From NCBI RefSeq assembly GCF_040183065.1, contig NC_091128.1:175018668-175082667 (forward strand): 64,000 nucleotides of DNA, in the 5' to 3' direction. This stretch comes from Periplaneta americana. Lineage: Eukaryota; Arthropoda; Insecta; Blattodea; Blattidae. Of the stretch, positions 23,601-35,604 are shown in pieces. The notes under the pieces are model-generated. The model searched no databases. It was not told the origin of the DNA and was given only the letters and a program-made list of their open reading frames with translations. A program made the position numbers and the translations under genes. Numbering within the stretch: position 1 is the stretch's first letter; the number at the start of each line of letters is the position of its first letter.

Positions 23601-26600
23601 TAGAATGTATAGTTCATTTTTTTTTAATAATATTGTTTTGATAATCCATGTTGAATCTTCCATACACTATTTTTAACACTTGAATATAAATAATTGATTA
23701 ATTACTGAGTAGGCTCTGAGGATGGTGTTGAATAGCACTGAAACAGCTGTAAGCCGCACATGCTTACATAATTAACACTAGTAAGATCGCCATTTAATCA
23801 CTTATTTATAATATTGTGTTCTTACTAATTTTTCTTTAAATATTGATCAATAATATTTTTTTTAAATAAACTATTGGCTACATTCAGTATTAAAGATCTC
23901 AGATTATGTTATTCATATGGGAGAATTGTACATCCATGTAAAGTTCCATTAATATATGTTGAAGTACTTTTTAAGTTGTATAAAAGCTGTTTGGTTGAAG
24001 AAAATGCTCCACCAATTTTTATAATTAGAAAAAGAAAATAACTATTAGGTTTTCAAAAAGAAAATAACTATTAGGTTTTCAAAAAGAAAATAACTATTAG
24101 GTTTTCAAAAACATTAAAATTGCTTAGTGTTGTACAGATAGGGTGATATGCACAAAGTTGAAGTAAATGCTAGTGCTAAGGTTTTCATACTATATATTAT
24201 GATCTTTATATATAAAAACCTTTAGTAAATTCTTTCCTGCATAGTGGAAAGTTGATCTGGAAGTTGGTGTTTACTTTATGCTAGAATTGGTAATATCAAC
24301 TACTATTTGTATGCATAACAAGAAGTATATACTTCTACTTCGAAGTATAAACTAAGAAAAATCTAGTCTGCATGTTTGAGCCTTTGTTAGCTTAGGATAA
24401 GCATTTGTACAATCTAAAATGGCAGAATTTATGCAAATTCGCGCTTGAAAATTCTACAAAGAAAGACGAGAACTATCAGAACATGATTACAAGATGTTGT
24501 ATAGTTTATGAATAAAAGTGTTATAGGATCAATTTTTGTAATGGACTACTCAAATATTGATTTTGAGATAACTTAACCGGAATTCTATCAGATTTTTGTT
24601 ATTACAAAAAATTATATATTTTTAACAAAATGATTCTGTGATATATTTGTAATACATTTAATTTACGTGAAAAACCTCCGTGTACCTACAATATTTTAGG
24701 TTACATGTGAATTTAATGAATAACATTTTGGCCCTGTTTGATTTTGACTTTGTTCTTAATGTTACTTATTTTCGTAATAATTTGCTTTCCATCAATTTTT
24801 TTCCCCTGTTGTAAACTTCCACCTCAGCTTTCATAGCCTGAATGGCTTTTTCTTTATCACTTCTTGTGCCAGGAGTTTGGAACTTGTTTAATAATGCTGG
24901 GTATTATTTTAGTAGATTAACTATAATGAACACTGATCAAAATACCCCTCATTTCTCGTGAAAAACAACAACTGAATATACTACAGTGGACTTTATGTTG
25001 TCTGCAAACAGCTGGATACATTAAGAAGATTGATTGATTTTAGTAGATTAACAAACAGCAGTTGTTCTCTTTCTCTCTCTTTGAACTTCCCATTTCGTCG
25101 TAATTGTCCATTTTCTTGTTGAAATAACTAAATTTCAAGGACAACAATCAATTTTCCCCACAAATAAATTAACATAAATGCCTGGAAGGTGAAAACTAAC
25201 GAATCTTTGCGGATAAACCTGAAGTAGTATCGACAATTGAGCCGTTCAGAGCAGAAATGGTGTAAGTCAAAAATGGGAAATGAGGTTGAAGTAAACATTC
25301 TGTAAAATACAGCACAAAGTAGCAATTAATATTCAGTAATTTATTTAAACTATTAATAGTCAGTGGATAGAACGAAGGACATATTAATTGCTACTTTGCG
25401 CTATATTTTACAGAATTTTTACTTTAAACCTCATTACCCAATTTTGACTTACACCACTTCTGCTCTGAACGGCTCAATTGATATAGTCGAATACTGTTGA
25501 TAGTTGATACTACTGCTGTGTAGTGCATATTTCATAGTAGTAGTATCAGATTTATGCATACGAGACGAAGTATATACTTCTATACAGTTTTCGCTGTAAG
25601 AAAAATCTTAATGTAAACATAAGCACGTTGCTGTCATACCCGTGATTGGTTCTCAGTCGAAACACTCACATGACACAGGAAAATATAGTTCGTATTTGGA
25701 AACCATAATCTTGAATTATTTGAAAATGAAAAATTGAATTCTAGTTGTTAAATATGATGAAACATATAACTTCACTCACAATATTTATATATTGTTATGT
25801 ACAATGAACGCGGATCAATACCAACGGTAATACCGAGGTAGTCTGTTCTTGTAACAAGCTGGCGTCACTTGAGCTCGTGGTACTGAAGAAGCATTTCTTC
25901 TGTATCCTTGGTGTTTGTGGTTATTAATCATAAGAGTGGAAACCCTCTCAAAAGCGGAAAAACAAATAGTCTTAAAGGTATATAATAAGTTATGTGATAA
26001 TTCAATTGCAGTAATTATAAAGTAAATGTTTCCTAAGCAAACAACTGCATAGTAGTGAGGTTAGGTCTACTTGGTGAGTAACGGGAAATGTTTAGCATAA
26101 AACAATGTACAACAGTAGGCGGGAACACGTACTGAGAATCTATGGCGCCAAACAGCGGCCAGTGACGCCTCACTTCAGTCACATGCTATTATTTACATTA
26201 GGATTTTTCTTACAGCGAAAAGATTATATTTCAGGTATTTTCTACAATCAAAGCAAAAGGTAATACTAAAACTTTATGCATATCACCCGTAGTGTATATG
26301 AAGCTTGTCAATTTTTATTTCCAAAGAACCTGTAAATTCTGAGGGGAAAAAATATTGAAATATAGCTTATTACAGTTATACTAGCGAAAGGTGTACCTCC
26401 ACCTTTCTTTTCACGAATAGTAGAACATTAATGTTGCTTGAGCTTTAAGGGAACTCTGCGATTCATATCCTTGTTTACAAGTTTTAGAATGCCATTTGTG
26501 TTGCAGACATGTCTTAACTATTTTCTCTGCTACAGGGCTTCAGTGTTAACACATTCCCTTCCGCTGCCCCTTATCACGCAGACTACACACCTGGCCCACA

Positions 26601-29600
26601 GATGTACCCAGTGGACAGCATGTCTCAACCACCTCCTCCGCAGATGTATCCAGTGGATACCGTGCCCCAACCACCACCACCCCCAGATAGTCGTGTCGAA
26701 TCCACTCCCCAGCAACCCATGCATTTTCCCATTCCTGATTTCACTGTTCCCCCACCTGTTGTTCCAATCGAGTTCTCTGCACAAGTTGAGAATACTTCGC
26801 GGTCCATGGAAGTGGTTGAGACCTTGCCCGAACCTGTGCCAGTGCCTGTGCCTCCTCCTCCTCAGATATCACAGGTTAGTAAGGTTATTGGTTGGTTTCA
26901 CTGATTGTTACCAAGACTTCTTAATGAATCCCAAATATTCTAATAATTAACAAATATTAAAAATGGTGAGGAATGGGTAGAACGGAGAAAAATTCTCACC
27001 GGCACCGGGACTCGAACCCGGATTTTCAGCTCTATGTGCTGATGCTTTATCCACAGAGCCACACCAGATTCTAGTTACGATTCTAAATTGAATCCCTCTC
27101 AGTTTAAAGGTATGGTCACACATCGCTACTTTTGCAGTGCTACTTTTATACTGCAGCTTCAAAAGTTGCGTGTCGTGTTCACAAGTAAGCCAAAAGTAGC
27201 GCGCTGCACGCTACTTTTCGTGCTGCGCAACCCAAGTGCTGCAAAAGTTGCAACTGGAGGTTGCGAGTCTGTTCACACACAAGGCGCTACTTTTGCAGCC
27301 GCAGTCATGCTGCAGGTTTCCATTTCCGTGTTGCCTTCTCAATATACATTTTGTGGTTATGTTCGCATTATTAAGAAACTCATGCGAAAGCTTCCTTATC
27401 TATTATTTGCTTTTCTGTCGTATCTAGTATTCAGAAATTGACATTATTTTTACTGTAAAGCTTTTAAAAACGCCTGTATACTTAAATGATAACCAACAGT
27501 ATATTCACGTAATCAATGTTGGCAACCCTCCTGTTTGGAACTACGCTACGGAAAATTAAAAAAAAATGAATTATATCGTCACCAATTATGCTCAGACTGT
27601 GTTGTGTATTTAATAACTGTTACAAATAATTTATTTTCATCACATTTAACATTAAAATATATCCAAGCAATAAAAGTATCATTGGCACATTTGGGTGGTA
27701 ACACTGGTTGCAACCGCAGCAAAAGTTTCAACAAAACTGATATCAAAAATGCTGCAGCTGTAACCCTGAGAACCCTGTTCACACGTCGCTACTTTTAAGT
27801 TGCGCGCAGCATGGAAAAGTAGCGAGCAGCAGGTTCGGCAGCCGCTACTTTTCAGGTTGCACCGTTGTTCACACGTCGCAGTACAAGAGTTGTGCAGTTT
27901 TTTGTACTGCAGCGGTGCAAAAGTAGCGACGTGTGATCGTACCTTAAGTTCTACCTCTCTGTTCCCCTTTGGTGGCCTACCCTAATGTACTGTGTCACAG
28001 AATATGTGACAGTGGCACAATGTCCAACATACCATGTACAGAGGTGCACTTATTACGAGTGACTACTCTCTTTCCAGCTAAAGATTGAAGTAAATGTAAA
28101 TAAATGCACGTGGCATAATGGTTCCTGATTGGCTATTGGACGCACAATGCCTCCAAACTCATGCTTGTCATCTTCTTCATCATATTAAAATAGTTCCTTC
28201 TAAAATAGTAAAATGTATAATATACATGGAATACGAGTGAATTAAACATGCGTATAAGAACACTTTCTTACGATTTAAACAACATGTTTATATTAGTAGT
28301 TTCAGACATTGCGTGTTAAATCATTGTAACATGTATTATGGCAACGTGCATGCGTAATAGGCATTAAATCCCTCCCAAGGTGATTTGCAGCTTCACAGAG
28401 CACATCAGCACGGCTGGTATAACACAGTGCGAGATTCAGTGTTGTCAACCTCAAATAAATTTCTGTAGAATTAAAGAAATTCTCCACTCTTCAAAGAATA
28501 ACATTTAATCACGAATCTACAGAAAATGAAAATCCACTATTCCCAGTAGAGAATTAATAAATATTAACCCTCTGTGAGCATTTTACGGGTTAGTTCAATG
28601 AACGTGTTGAAATGTCTGCAATATATCAGACGATGGCTGCCCTGCGTGCTCACTTGCTGAAAATAATGCGCCCTGGTGGCTGCTTTGGTAGCTAGCTTGC
28701 GATTGCAGAGTAATACATTTCAGTTTTGTTTTTGTCTACTTCAATCTTTAGTTGGAAATAGAGTAAGTGGCCGGGGTCCGACGGAGCAAAGCCCCGTCTT
28801 GAATCACAAAGTGGTTACTTACGCATTATCATATTACTATGATGTACCGAAGTGCATATAATATTTACGAGCAGGAATTCTGCATTACCATATGGTGAAG
28901 AATGATTCAAGGTGGTGCCTCGGTCCTCATTTTTCTCATCAGTCCATAGAGCATTCATGCCAGAAAATGTGTGCATGACACCAAAGGAAAGGAGGAAACT
29001 ATCATTGTAATATGAAACAAAGATATAGAATGAAAAACACGTATTTTTGTGTGCATTCATTCACAAGTGTTTGCTTTTTTTTTTTCTGGTAGAAGGTTTT
29101 TTTTTCTTAGCTCGAGATATATCCGACAAGTCTCGGTTTTTACTTGAGGGTTTTTATTCGAGAAGAATTTTCAGTCTTCCAAGTATTAATGGCATTTTGT
29201 AAATTGCTTTTATTTCAGCCACAAGACGAGAAGAAGATAAGGCTGTCTAGTCTTCTAGAGGCTTCTGCTAAGGGTAAGGAAAGATCGTTAGTATTTTATT
29301 ACATTGCAATAATTAATTCCTTTTACTGGCTTACTGTGATAATCTAAATCAGTTAAATATAAACATAAATTTATTATATTGTAGTTTGAAATAAAATTGC
29401 TGGGTGTCTAGTATAGCATTTTAAAAAGTTTAAATTTGGGTACAGTAAATTTCGTATTAGAGTTTAATGATATACAGGGTGTAACGAAAATACATGACAA
29501 AACTTCAGGAATGGATTCCTCATATGTGGACTTAAATAGTATATTACGATACAAGGTTGGGAAGTGCTGTTTACAAAATCGAGGAGAAGTTTGAAAAACG

Positions 29601-32600
29601 AACAGAGCGAGATTTTGTAATGCATTTCACAATTGTGTATTGTACAACAATTTTTTGCACGATCATATTTTTAAAATTGTAAATACAGTATATTTTGCAT
29701 TGAAAATTTAGAGCAATATTATTCCAAAGCCTTTGCAAAACTATACTGTAATGGTAACTAAGTAACAATAAATGCACTGTAATGGGTCTATTTCAATATA
29801 GTTTTATGTTGTGAAGAATGGTTTCCTTAGCAACAAGTTTCTGTGTGGAAATTTTAACTTCCAAGACCTAATAACAATAGCTGTAAATACAACAAAAAAC
29901 ACGATCATGGATAACATGGGTCCAGGCCACTATCTTCTTGGAATAGTCCAACATAATAATATCATATTCACACTACTACGTAATCGCCTTACAATATGAA
30001 AATGGTCACCCTAACCTCAATTCTAGTCATTTTAATCTGTATATTTTAACCTGATAATTTTTAATTATTTAATATTTTATGTCAAATATTACTTTGTTAT
30101 TAAATATTGTACAGTCTCCATGAAATATATTATGATTCACTTGTTTCTATATTCATACAGTCATGTTAACCTGAAGATGATCTAATAAGAGATTGAAAAC
30201 GTTTGTTCTTTAAAACATAATCTGCTTAAATATGTATTGGGTTGTAGAGCTCACTTGTTATTGATATGTTACTAGACAGAACATAACTCGAAATTTTGAT
30301 TGTTTTTATATTTTATTTATTGCTTTATTCAGGTTATTTTTGTTCTGCTTAAACATTGATCTCTTCTGGTTAATTCTGGTTTGTTTACTAGAAACTAACC
30401 AAAAGATATCCGAGCCTGAGCAAACCGGAATTAACTTAAACTAACATGAATAAACTAAAACTAATATCAGTAAAACAAAAGTAACCTGACAATCTAAAAG
30501 TAATCTAAAACCACTTGCATATAATGTTCCTCTAGATAAGAGGAAAGGATGTACAAAAAAATGCTTGTAATTACACCTTGGGTTTTTTGGTAGGTTATTT
30601 TACGAATGTATATTATTTTAATGTACCGAAGTACATATGATATTTCCATGCAGATATTCTGCGTCTCATACGATGTAAGAGTAATGGAATGGAGAAAAAT
30701 TCTCTCCAGCACCAGGATTTGAACCCAGGTTTTCAGCTCTACGTGCTGATGCTTTATCCACTAAGCCACACCGGATACCACCCCGGCATCGGACAGAATT
30801 GTCTCAGATTAAGCTCCAACTCTTGGGTTCCCTCTAGTGGCCGCCCTCTGCACTATGTCATAGATGTCTATGACGCCGGGGTGGTATCCGGTGTGGCTTA
30901 GTGGATAAAGCATCAGCACGTAGAGCTGAAAACCCGGGTTCAAATCCCGGCACCGGAGAGAATTTTTCTCCGTTCCTTTACTCTTACATCGTATGATGAT
31001 GCAGAATATCTGCATGGAAATATCATATGTACTTCGGTACATTAAAATAATATACATGATATGCGTAAATCACTTCGTGATTTAAGACGGCGCTTATTCC
31101 GTCGGATCCCGGCCAACTAGTCACTCATAATGAGTGCACCTCAGCACATGTGTGGACTTCGGTCCTACGTTCATAGACATCTATGACGTAGTGCAGAAGG
31201 TGGCCACTAGAGGGAACCCAAGAGTTGGAGCTTAATCTGAGACGATTCTGTCCGACGCCGGGGTGGTATCCGATGTGGCTTAGTGGATAAAGCATCAGCA
31301 CGTAGAGCTGAAAACCCGGGTTCAAATCCCGGCGCCGGAGAGAATTTTTCTCCGTTCCATTACTCTTACATCGTATTATTTTACAAAGCTTTATCAACGT
31401 CTTAGGTTATTTAGCGTCTGAATGAGATGAAGGTGATAATGCCGGTGAAATGAGTCCGGGGTCCAGCATCAGTAGTTACTCAGCATTTGCTCATATTGGG
31501 TTGAGGGAAAACCCCGAAAAAACCTGTCTAGTGTTGCCAACGAAATAGCAGTAGAAAGTGCGGAAGGATGTAAGTAAAGCAAAAACAAAAGATGAACGAA
31601 TACAGAGCAAATGCTCATGTCGCTAATCTTTTGCTCCGCTATTTGAGGATTTATTTATTAATATTAAACCAGCGACACTATGCTCATGCTCATCAGGTCT
31701 TACTCATTAGGAGTTTCTCAGTTTTATTAATATCAGCCAAGGTCTTACCCTACTTCTGATGATGACAGCCAGTTTATTCAGTGGCTGACAGTGCTTTCAT
31801 CTACTGCCATATCTCCAAGTGTCTTGTGAATGTTTGTGATCATCTCATTTTCTGCCAAATGAAATTCAGTCTCTGCTCTCTCTTTTACTAGCACCTCACA
31901 CATACTCCAATTTGAAAGCTAACTGCTACTGAGAAACATTGAAACGACATGAGGTAATGCAGGAAGGTTGAAAGATAGTCCACATAAAATATAATTATTT
32001 TCGACCAAAAATTGGCTGAAAAAAATTGTTGCTTGCATTACTTATTCAATGCTGCTCATAAATTTTAAACTAGGGAGTTTTGTAAACCGAAGTTATAATA
32101 TGAAAAGAATGTAATATCAGGGGTAGACAAATCCTGGGTACCAGGTTATCATGACATCTAAAAACTTTTATGTGGTGCCTGAGTTTTTTTTATTATCAAC
32201 ATTTTTTTAAGACTTCACTTATTTTTATGTCGCTACAGCCAATGCATAATGGCAACAAAAGCAGGGGGAGTAGAAAGTTGAGTGCGTAATGTGTTTTATT
32301 AATTAATTGTAATATTGTCTTAATATATTTTAGTAAATGTATCTTTATCTTAGCTGGAATGGTTTTCTCATTGCATGTGTGGGTAAAACGAAGTGGCTCC
32401 TGAAAAAAAAATTACTGGCATCTGAAAATTTTAGAGTTTTGTGTATTCCTAAATATTATTTTCCATGGTGCAAGGAATGCAGACAAAACCCAGAAAATTA
32501 TGATTGGGCTGAAAATCTCAGAAAGTGCAAAGTTTCATTAATTAACTAATTAATTTGTTTGTGTGTTTATTTCTTCTGGAGATATAAGACTTGCTCGTGA

Positions 32601-34232
32601 TATTACCTTCAGAGGGCGAAAATTGCTTCAAGGTACAGTGATTTTTATTGTATTTTCGAATTTATTGAAAGTAAGCCCTCAGATCAGCAGAATTACCAAC
32701 AACTGCAGTGACTCCTTTGTATATGATGTTAATGCAGAATACTTTATTAAGCATAAAATCTGTGTGACTTTTGTGTCTCTAAATTGCCACTTCTATTCCA
32801 GATGAGCTTTGTATTGTAGTGTCATCTCCCATGATGACCCTGCTGAATGCAATGGTGTGAAGCTCTTAGCTAATTGTGTCATTATCCTTCCCACTTCCCG
32901 TCCTATGCAGTTACCCAAGAGCTTCATCCTTGCAAAGCAGTTGTAATGTGCTGCTGCACAATTCCAGTTGGTGGCTCAGCGAAAAGGAGACAAGTGTCTG
33001 TGGATCCCGTGCTGGTGGCTCGTTGCGAGGAAGCTATCCGCACACTGCGAGCTGACGAAGGTGTTGTTAAACCATCTGCCAGTCACTTTGTGTTGCATGA
33101 AACCCCGAGGCCTTGCCCTCCCGTTGCAACTGCAGAGTCCGAATCCAGCGAGTTCCAGTCTCCGATCACACAGAACCCGGACGTGCAGCTGAGCTTCACG
33201 AGGATGCCCCTGTGTGACGAGGAGGACATTCTGCCTGACTTGCCTGCAACGCCCAAGTTGGTGGACTCCTCGACGATGACCGACACGTATATCGAGAAGA
33301 AGAGCAGCAGGGTGAGCAAAGCTGAGAAGCAGCCGTGCTTGGCGTGTGCACAGCGCAGAAACTGCATCATGATCTGGAATGCGACGCAGACCACGTCCCC
33401 AAGTGTTGCTAGTGTGGGAGTGCAGGTAAACATGGCAGAGGTCAACGAAGGTACTGCTACGATACCAGTTCGAGTTCGTCCACCGAGGAGGAGGAGAGGT
33501 ACTCGGAGGAAGACAACGAAGGAAGACTCTGAAGAGAAGAGGTCTGGGGATCAGCAGAGAGTGGCTGAGTCTTCCAAGGCAGAGTCACATACCAACAGGG
33601 AGGAGTTGTCTCAACAGAAACCTAAGGCTGAAGGCACATTCTATAGGACGTCGTCCTTTGAAGTGTATGTGAGTAATCAAGGCAAGAGTTCAATTTCAGT
33701 GGGACAGACTTCAGTGAGATCAACAGATCCTGTGAGTTCAATTTCAATGGGACAGTCTTCAGTGAGACAAACAAAAGCCTCAGCATTCACTCCTTCACCT
33801 TTGGCTCCTCCACCTCCGAAGGGAATTCTGAAAACCAGCAGCTACATTCCAGCACCACAACCAGTACCACAACCAGTACCACAACCAGTACCAAAACCAG
33901 TACCACATCCTACACAATCCAAGTCGTCACTTCCTTTGTTTCCCCTTCTCCAAAGTTCGAAGGCGTTCACTCTACCTGGGACGCTGAGTATGAGAGCAAG
34001 TTCAGCAGTCCGAGCGGCCAGCAGCAGCAGCAGCACATTTGGAGCAACATCTTCTAGCCTTGCAGGGTTCAGTTTTACAAACACCCTGAACACCAGCCAG
34101 AGCCAGAATTATGTGCCATCACCTTCTTCACTAACAAGAAGCAGTGGACTTCCTGGGTCTTCTGCCACCCATCTGCTGCAGCCTTTCACCAAAGCAGGCA
34201 GAAATGATGCTACTCCACACCGCAAGTTCTGA
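20670..34232 (+). CDS. Arg/Ser-rich, Pro-rich nuclear-type protein of about 1393 residues, five coding exons, not recognised
   Basis: Coding exons: 20670-23084, 26536-26874, 29219-29273, 32582-32632 and 32911-34232. All junctions have AG/GT and the phases fit (0, 0, 1, 1). Joined length is 4182 nt including the TGA. The N-terminus is acidic (DEPPDGFFEELLES). Residues about 60-180 are Arg/Glu/Lys-rich. Residues 301-322 are a tandem PLRIIKREIES repeat. Residues about 350-690 form a long array of RRDRLSPSRD-type repeats, then KRPPKRKRSPFWKE. Exon 2 is Pro-rich (QMYPVD repeats, PVPVPPPP). Exon 5 has VMCCCTIPVGG, a small Cys cluster (CLACAQRRNC), PVPQ repeats and a Ser-rich tail. RS-type composition suggests a nuclear-speckle or RNA-processing role; this is inference only. 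I do not recognise the family. A 3' UTR signal AATAAA lies at 35132-35137. Confidence 0.8.
21570..21635 (+). repeat. 33-bp in-frame tandem duplication encoding PLRIIKREIES twice
   Basis: Two 33-bp copies, 21570-21602 and 21603-21635, differ at one base (gagaga/gaggga). Each encodes IKRE, which fits the SUMO-attachment consensus (hydrophobic-Lys-x-Glu). Confidence 0.9.
21820..22735 (+). repeat. RS-array coding minisatellite
   Basis: More than 25 head-to-tail units of about 30 or 36-42 bp built on gagatagactgtctctgagc(c). They differ mainly in whether the unit ends cgagacaggc, caagagaggc or cagagaggc. Encodes alternating RRDRLS-PSRD / LSQER / LSPER peptides. High sequence similarity between units points to recent expansion or gene conversion. 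The opposite strand also stays open, as expected from the repeat. Confidence 0.9.
24030..24114. repeat. 26-bp tandem repeat, three copies
   Basis: The unit aaaaagaaaataactattag plus gttttc repeats exactly three times at 26-bp spacing. Confidence 0.9.
25234..25480. mobile_element. Foldback MITE, copy 2
   Basis: Nearly perfect palindrome of 247 bp. It begins caattgagccgttcagagca and ends with the reverse complement (tgctctgaacggctcaattg). Arms are homologous to 14835-15064. The outermost caattg is itself palindromic, so the target duplication cannot be separated from the inverted repeat by eye. Confidence 0.85.
26962..27078 (-). mobile_element. tRNA-derived SINE module (family C), minus strand
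   Basis: Minus-strand reading: tggtgtggctctgtggataa (A box region), tcagcacatagagctga (anticodon-type stem and 7-nt loop), GGTTCGAGTCC (B box), then ggtgagaatttttctccgtt. Same family as the modules at 30655-31380 and 37990-38590. It lies in intron 2 of the RS-rich gene. Confidence 0.8.
27108..27944. mobile_element. PIF/Harbinger-like MITE, 837 bp, TAA target duplication
   Basis: TAA at 27105-27107 and 27945-27947 flank inverted ends AGGTATGGTCACACATCGCT and (minus strand) AGGTACGATCACACGTCGCT. The word cgctactttt(gc), or its complement, recurs at least six times inside, often next to gttcacac (27176, 27216, 27270, 27775, 27838, 27866, 27915). No transposase is present. A 3-bp TAA duplication and the ggt..ggtcacac end fit PIF/Harbinger; assignment is by these features only. 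Confidence 0.7.
27957..28870. other. Intron with scraps of the family C repeat body
   Basis: Pieces at 28040-28075 (gtgcacttattacgagtgac) and 28765-28850 (gtggccggggtccgacggag, then gtaccgaagtgcatataata) match the body that connects family C modules near 31060-31140 and 38260-38400. No gene was seen. Confidence 0.5.
28871..30600. other. Intron sequence around the 55-nt exon 3
   Basis: Exon 3 of the RS-rich gene is at 29219-29273. The rest is AT-rich. A cctgaagatga...gaaaacg motif is at 30171-30203. No other feature is supported. Confidence 0.5.
30601..31385. repeat. Cluster of three family C tRNA-like modules in mixed orientation
   Basis: Three tRNA-like heads: minus strand 30680-30780, plus strand 30885-30965 and plus strand 31270-31350. 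Each has tcagcacgtagagctga (5-bp stem, 7-nt loop) and an intact T-arm around GGTTCAAATCC (CCGGG...CCCGG), followed by agaatttttctccgttcc. Heads are joined by a shared body of about 300 bp (ggccactagagggaacccaa, gatatttccatgcagatatt, ggcgcttattccgtcgga). The first two heads face each other across 90 bp, so the DNA can fold back. Lies in intron 3 of the RS-rich gene. Confidence 0.8.
31395..31530 (-). mobile_element. SINE tail fragment (family D)
   Basis: Minus-strand reading matches the tail of the SINE at 59878-60112: ggttttccctcaacccaata, then agcaaatgctgagtaactac and agacgctaaataacc. The tRNA-like head is missing. Confidence 0.7.
31531..32581. other. Rest of intron 3 of the RS-rich gene
   Basis: AT-rich, nothing recognised. 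Ends at the acceptor ttcttctggag before the 51-nt exon 4. Confidence 0.5.
33850..33909 (+). repeat. Coding PVPQ repeat
   Basis: A 12-bp unit (ccacaaccagta) repeats about four times in exon 5, giving PQPVPQPVPQPVPKPVPHP. Confidence 0.9.
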
Positions 34233-35600
34233 AGGTGCTTTTACGAACATTGTCTCTTAGTGTGGATTTCATTATGCTTAGTGTTGTTAGTTGTTTCTAA
34301 ATTTAGAAAGCATAGATTTGTGATGTTTAAATGAATTAACAGATCCTCTCTCAATAGAGAGAGAAAATTGGTGAAATGTAATGATCGACTGTCATATCAT
34401 TTGTAATAGTGCACCTCAATTGTGGTGAGATGCTACACTGAACTATTCTAGGATGATGTCGCTGCAAGACTTTCAGAAACATTACGTCTGGGTAAGTAGC
34501 TGAAGCCGTGCATTCTGTTCCTTTTGTAGTACTGTCTAATGTGAATCCTTTGTGCACGAAGTCGGCAATCATGGCGATTTTTTTTTACGTCTTCCTGTCC
34601 ATTTATCTGTCAACCAGGCTGACACGTCCTCAGTTCTTGATGGAGTTGGTGAGTTTCCGCATCATAAGTGAACTAAAGGCGAAACATAATGTCAAACGTT
34701 GTACGAGTAAGTGAAGTCAGTAGAAATGCGTAGAATTACAGCTCTCACTGTACAAGTTCAACTGGTAGTAATAGTTTTTCTGCCTCATAGTTTATAAGAA
34801 TGATGTGATAAATTTGCTTTTGTGTTTCTTTTTTTGTACTGAAGTTGTGCGCATTCAATTATATATTGCTGCAATCTTTAATTAAGTTTTCTTGGTTCTA
34901 ATTTATATAAGTGAAGAAAGTGATTTGGTTTTGTGGTGATAGCTAAAATTGCACACGAACTTAGAATAGGTGATTTGGTAACATTAAATCCTATTCAGAA
35001 ACAAGATTTGTTTAACATATGGGACATACCAACATAGTATCGGCATGCAGCACAGCAGACGATTTCAAGTTGCAGAATGAGTGACACGTGTTCAAAAGTG
35101 TATCATTTTGGTTTGTGTAGTGTATTCATGTAATAAATGGGTTGGAATCATATTGTACTATGAGACTTACAATTAAGAGTATACTCTCCTTAATAAGGGA
35201 GAACGCAACAATGGATTATTTAGAAGAGGTGTAAGTGGACTTCTCCCATTGCTGTTGAAATGATTTCATGATGTTTCAACAGTTGGTTCTTGGCTCTACC
35301 TTCGTCTTGCCATGCTGGCTGGTGTAATTGATGTCACCTGAAAAGCTGGCTGAGATTAATGAATTGTAAATAGTGATGTAATCATTAAGGCTTGCTTCCT
35401 CCAATTTGAAGATTGAACTAGAATCTAAAACTGAACTAAACAAAAAACGTTGTGCTCGTCTCGCAACTGTGTTGCTATATTACGCCTTTCCAAAATCATT
35501 AACTCTTCCTGCCGAAGACAATGAACAGAATTATTAAAATGAAGTTACTGATCTATTGCCTGATCATCCTAGTTCCTCACCAAACATTCTTTCTCATTTC
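34233..35600. other. 3' UTR and flank of the RS-rich gene
   Basis: No further coding signal. The first canonical AATAAA seen is at 35132-35137. Confidence 0.5.
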
Positions 35601-35604
35601 TGTA

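Larger units (their letters stand above)
23085..26535 (+). other. Intron 1 of the RS-rich gene
   Basis: AT-rich. It contains a CTGAGGA...GAAA motif at 23714-23745, a 26-bp tandem repeat near 24032, and the foldback MITE at 25234-25480. Otherwise nothing was recognised. Confidence 0.7.

Noticed and set aside
26438-26950. 170-codon frame overlapping exon 2 of the RS-rich gene
   Set aside because: Another frame of the Pro-rich exon. The frame in phase with the neighbouring exons is the one used.
27000-27065. Genuine tRNA gene
   Set aside because: The tRNA-like modules have good T-arms but poor acceptor stems, are repeated with SINE bodies and lack U33 in the loop. SINE-type modules are the better reading.
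29470-29530. acagggtgtaacgaaaatac as a transposon end
   Set aside because: It resembles ends of some insect DNA elements, but I found no matching inverted end or duplication.
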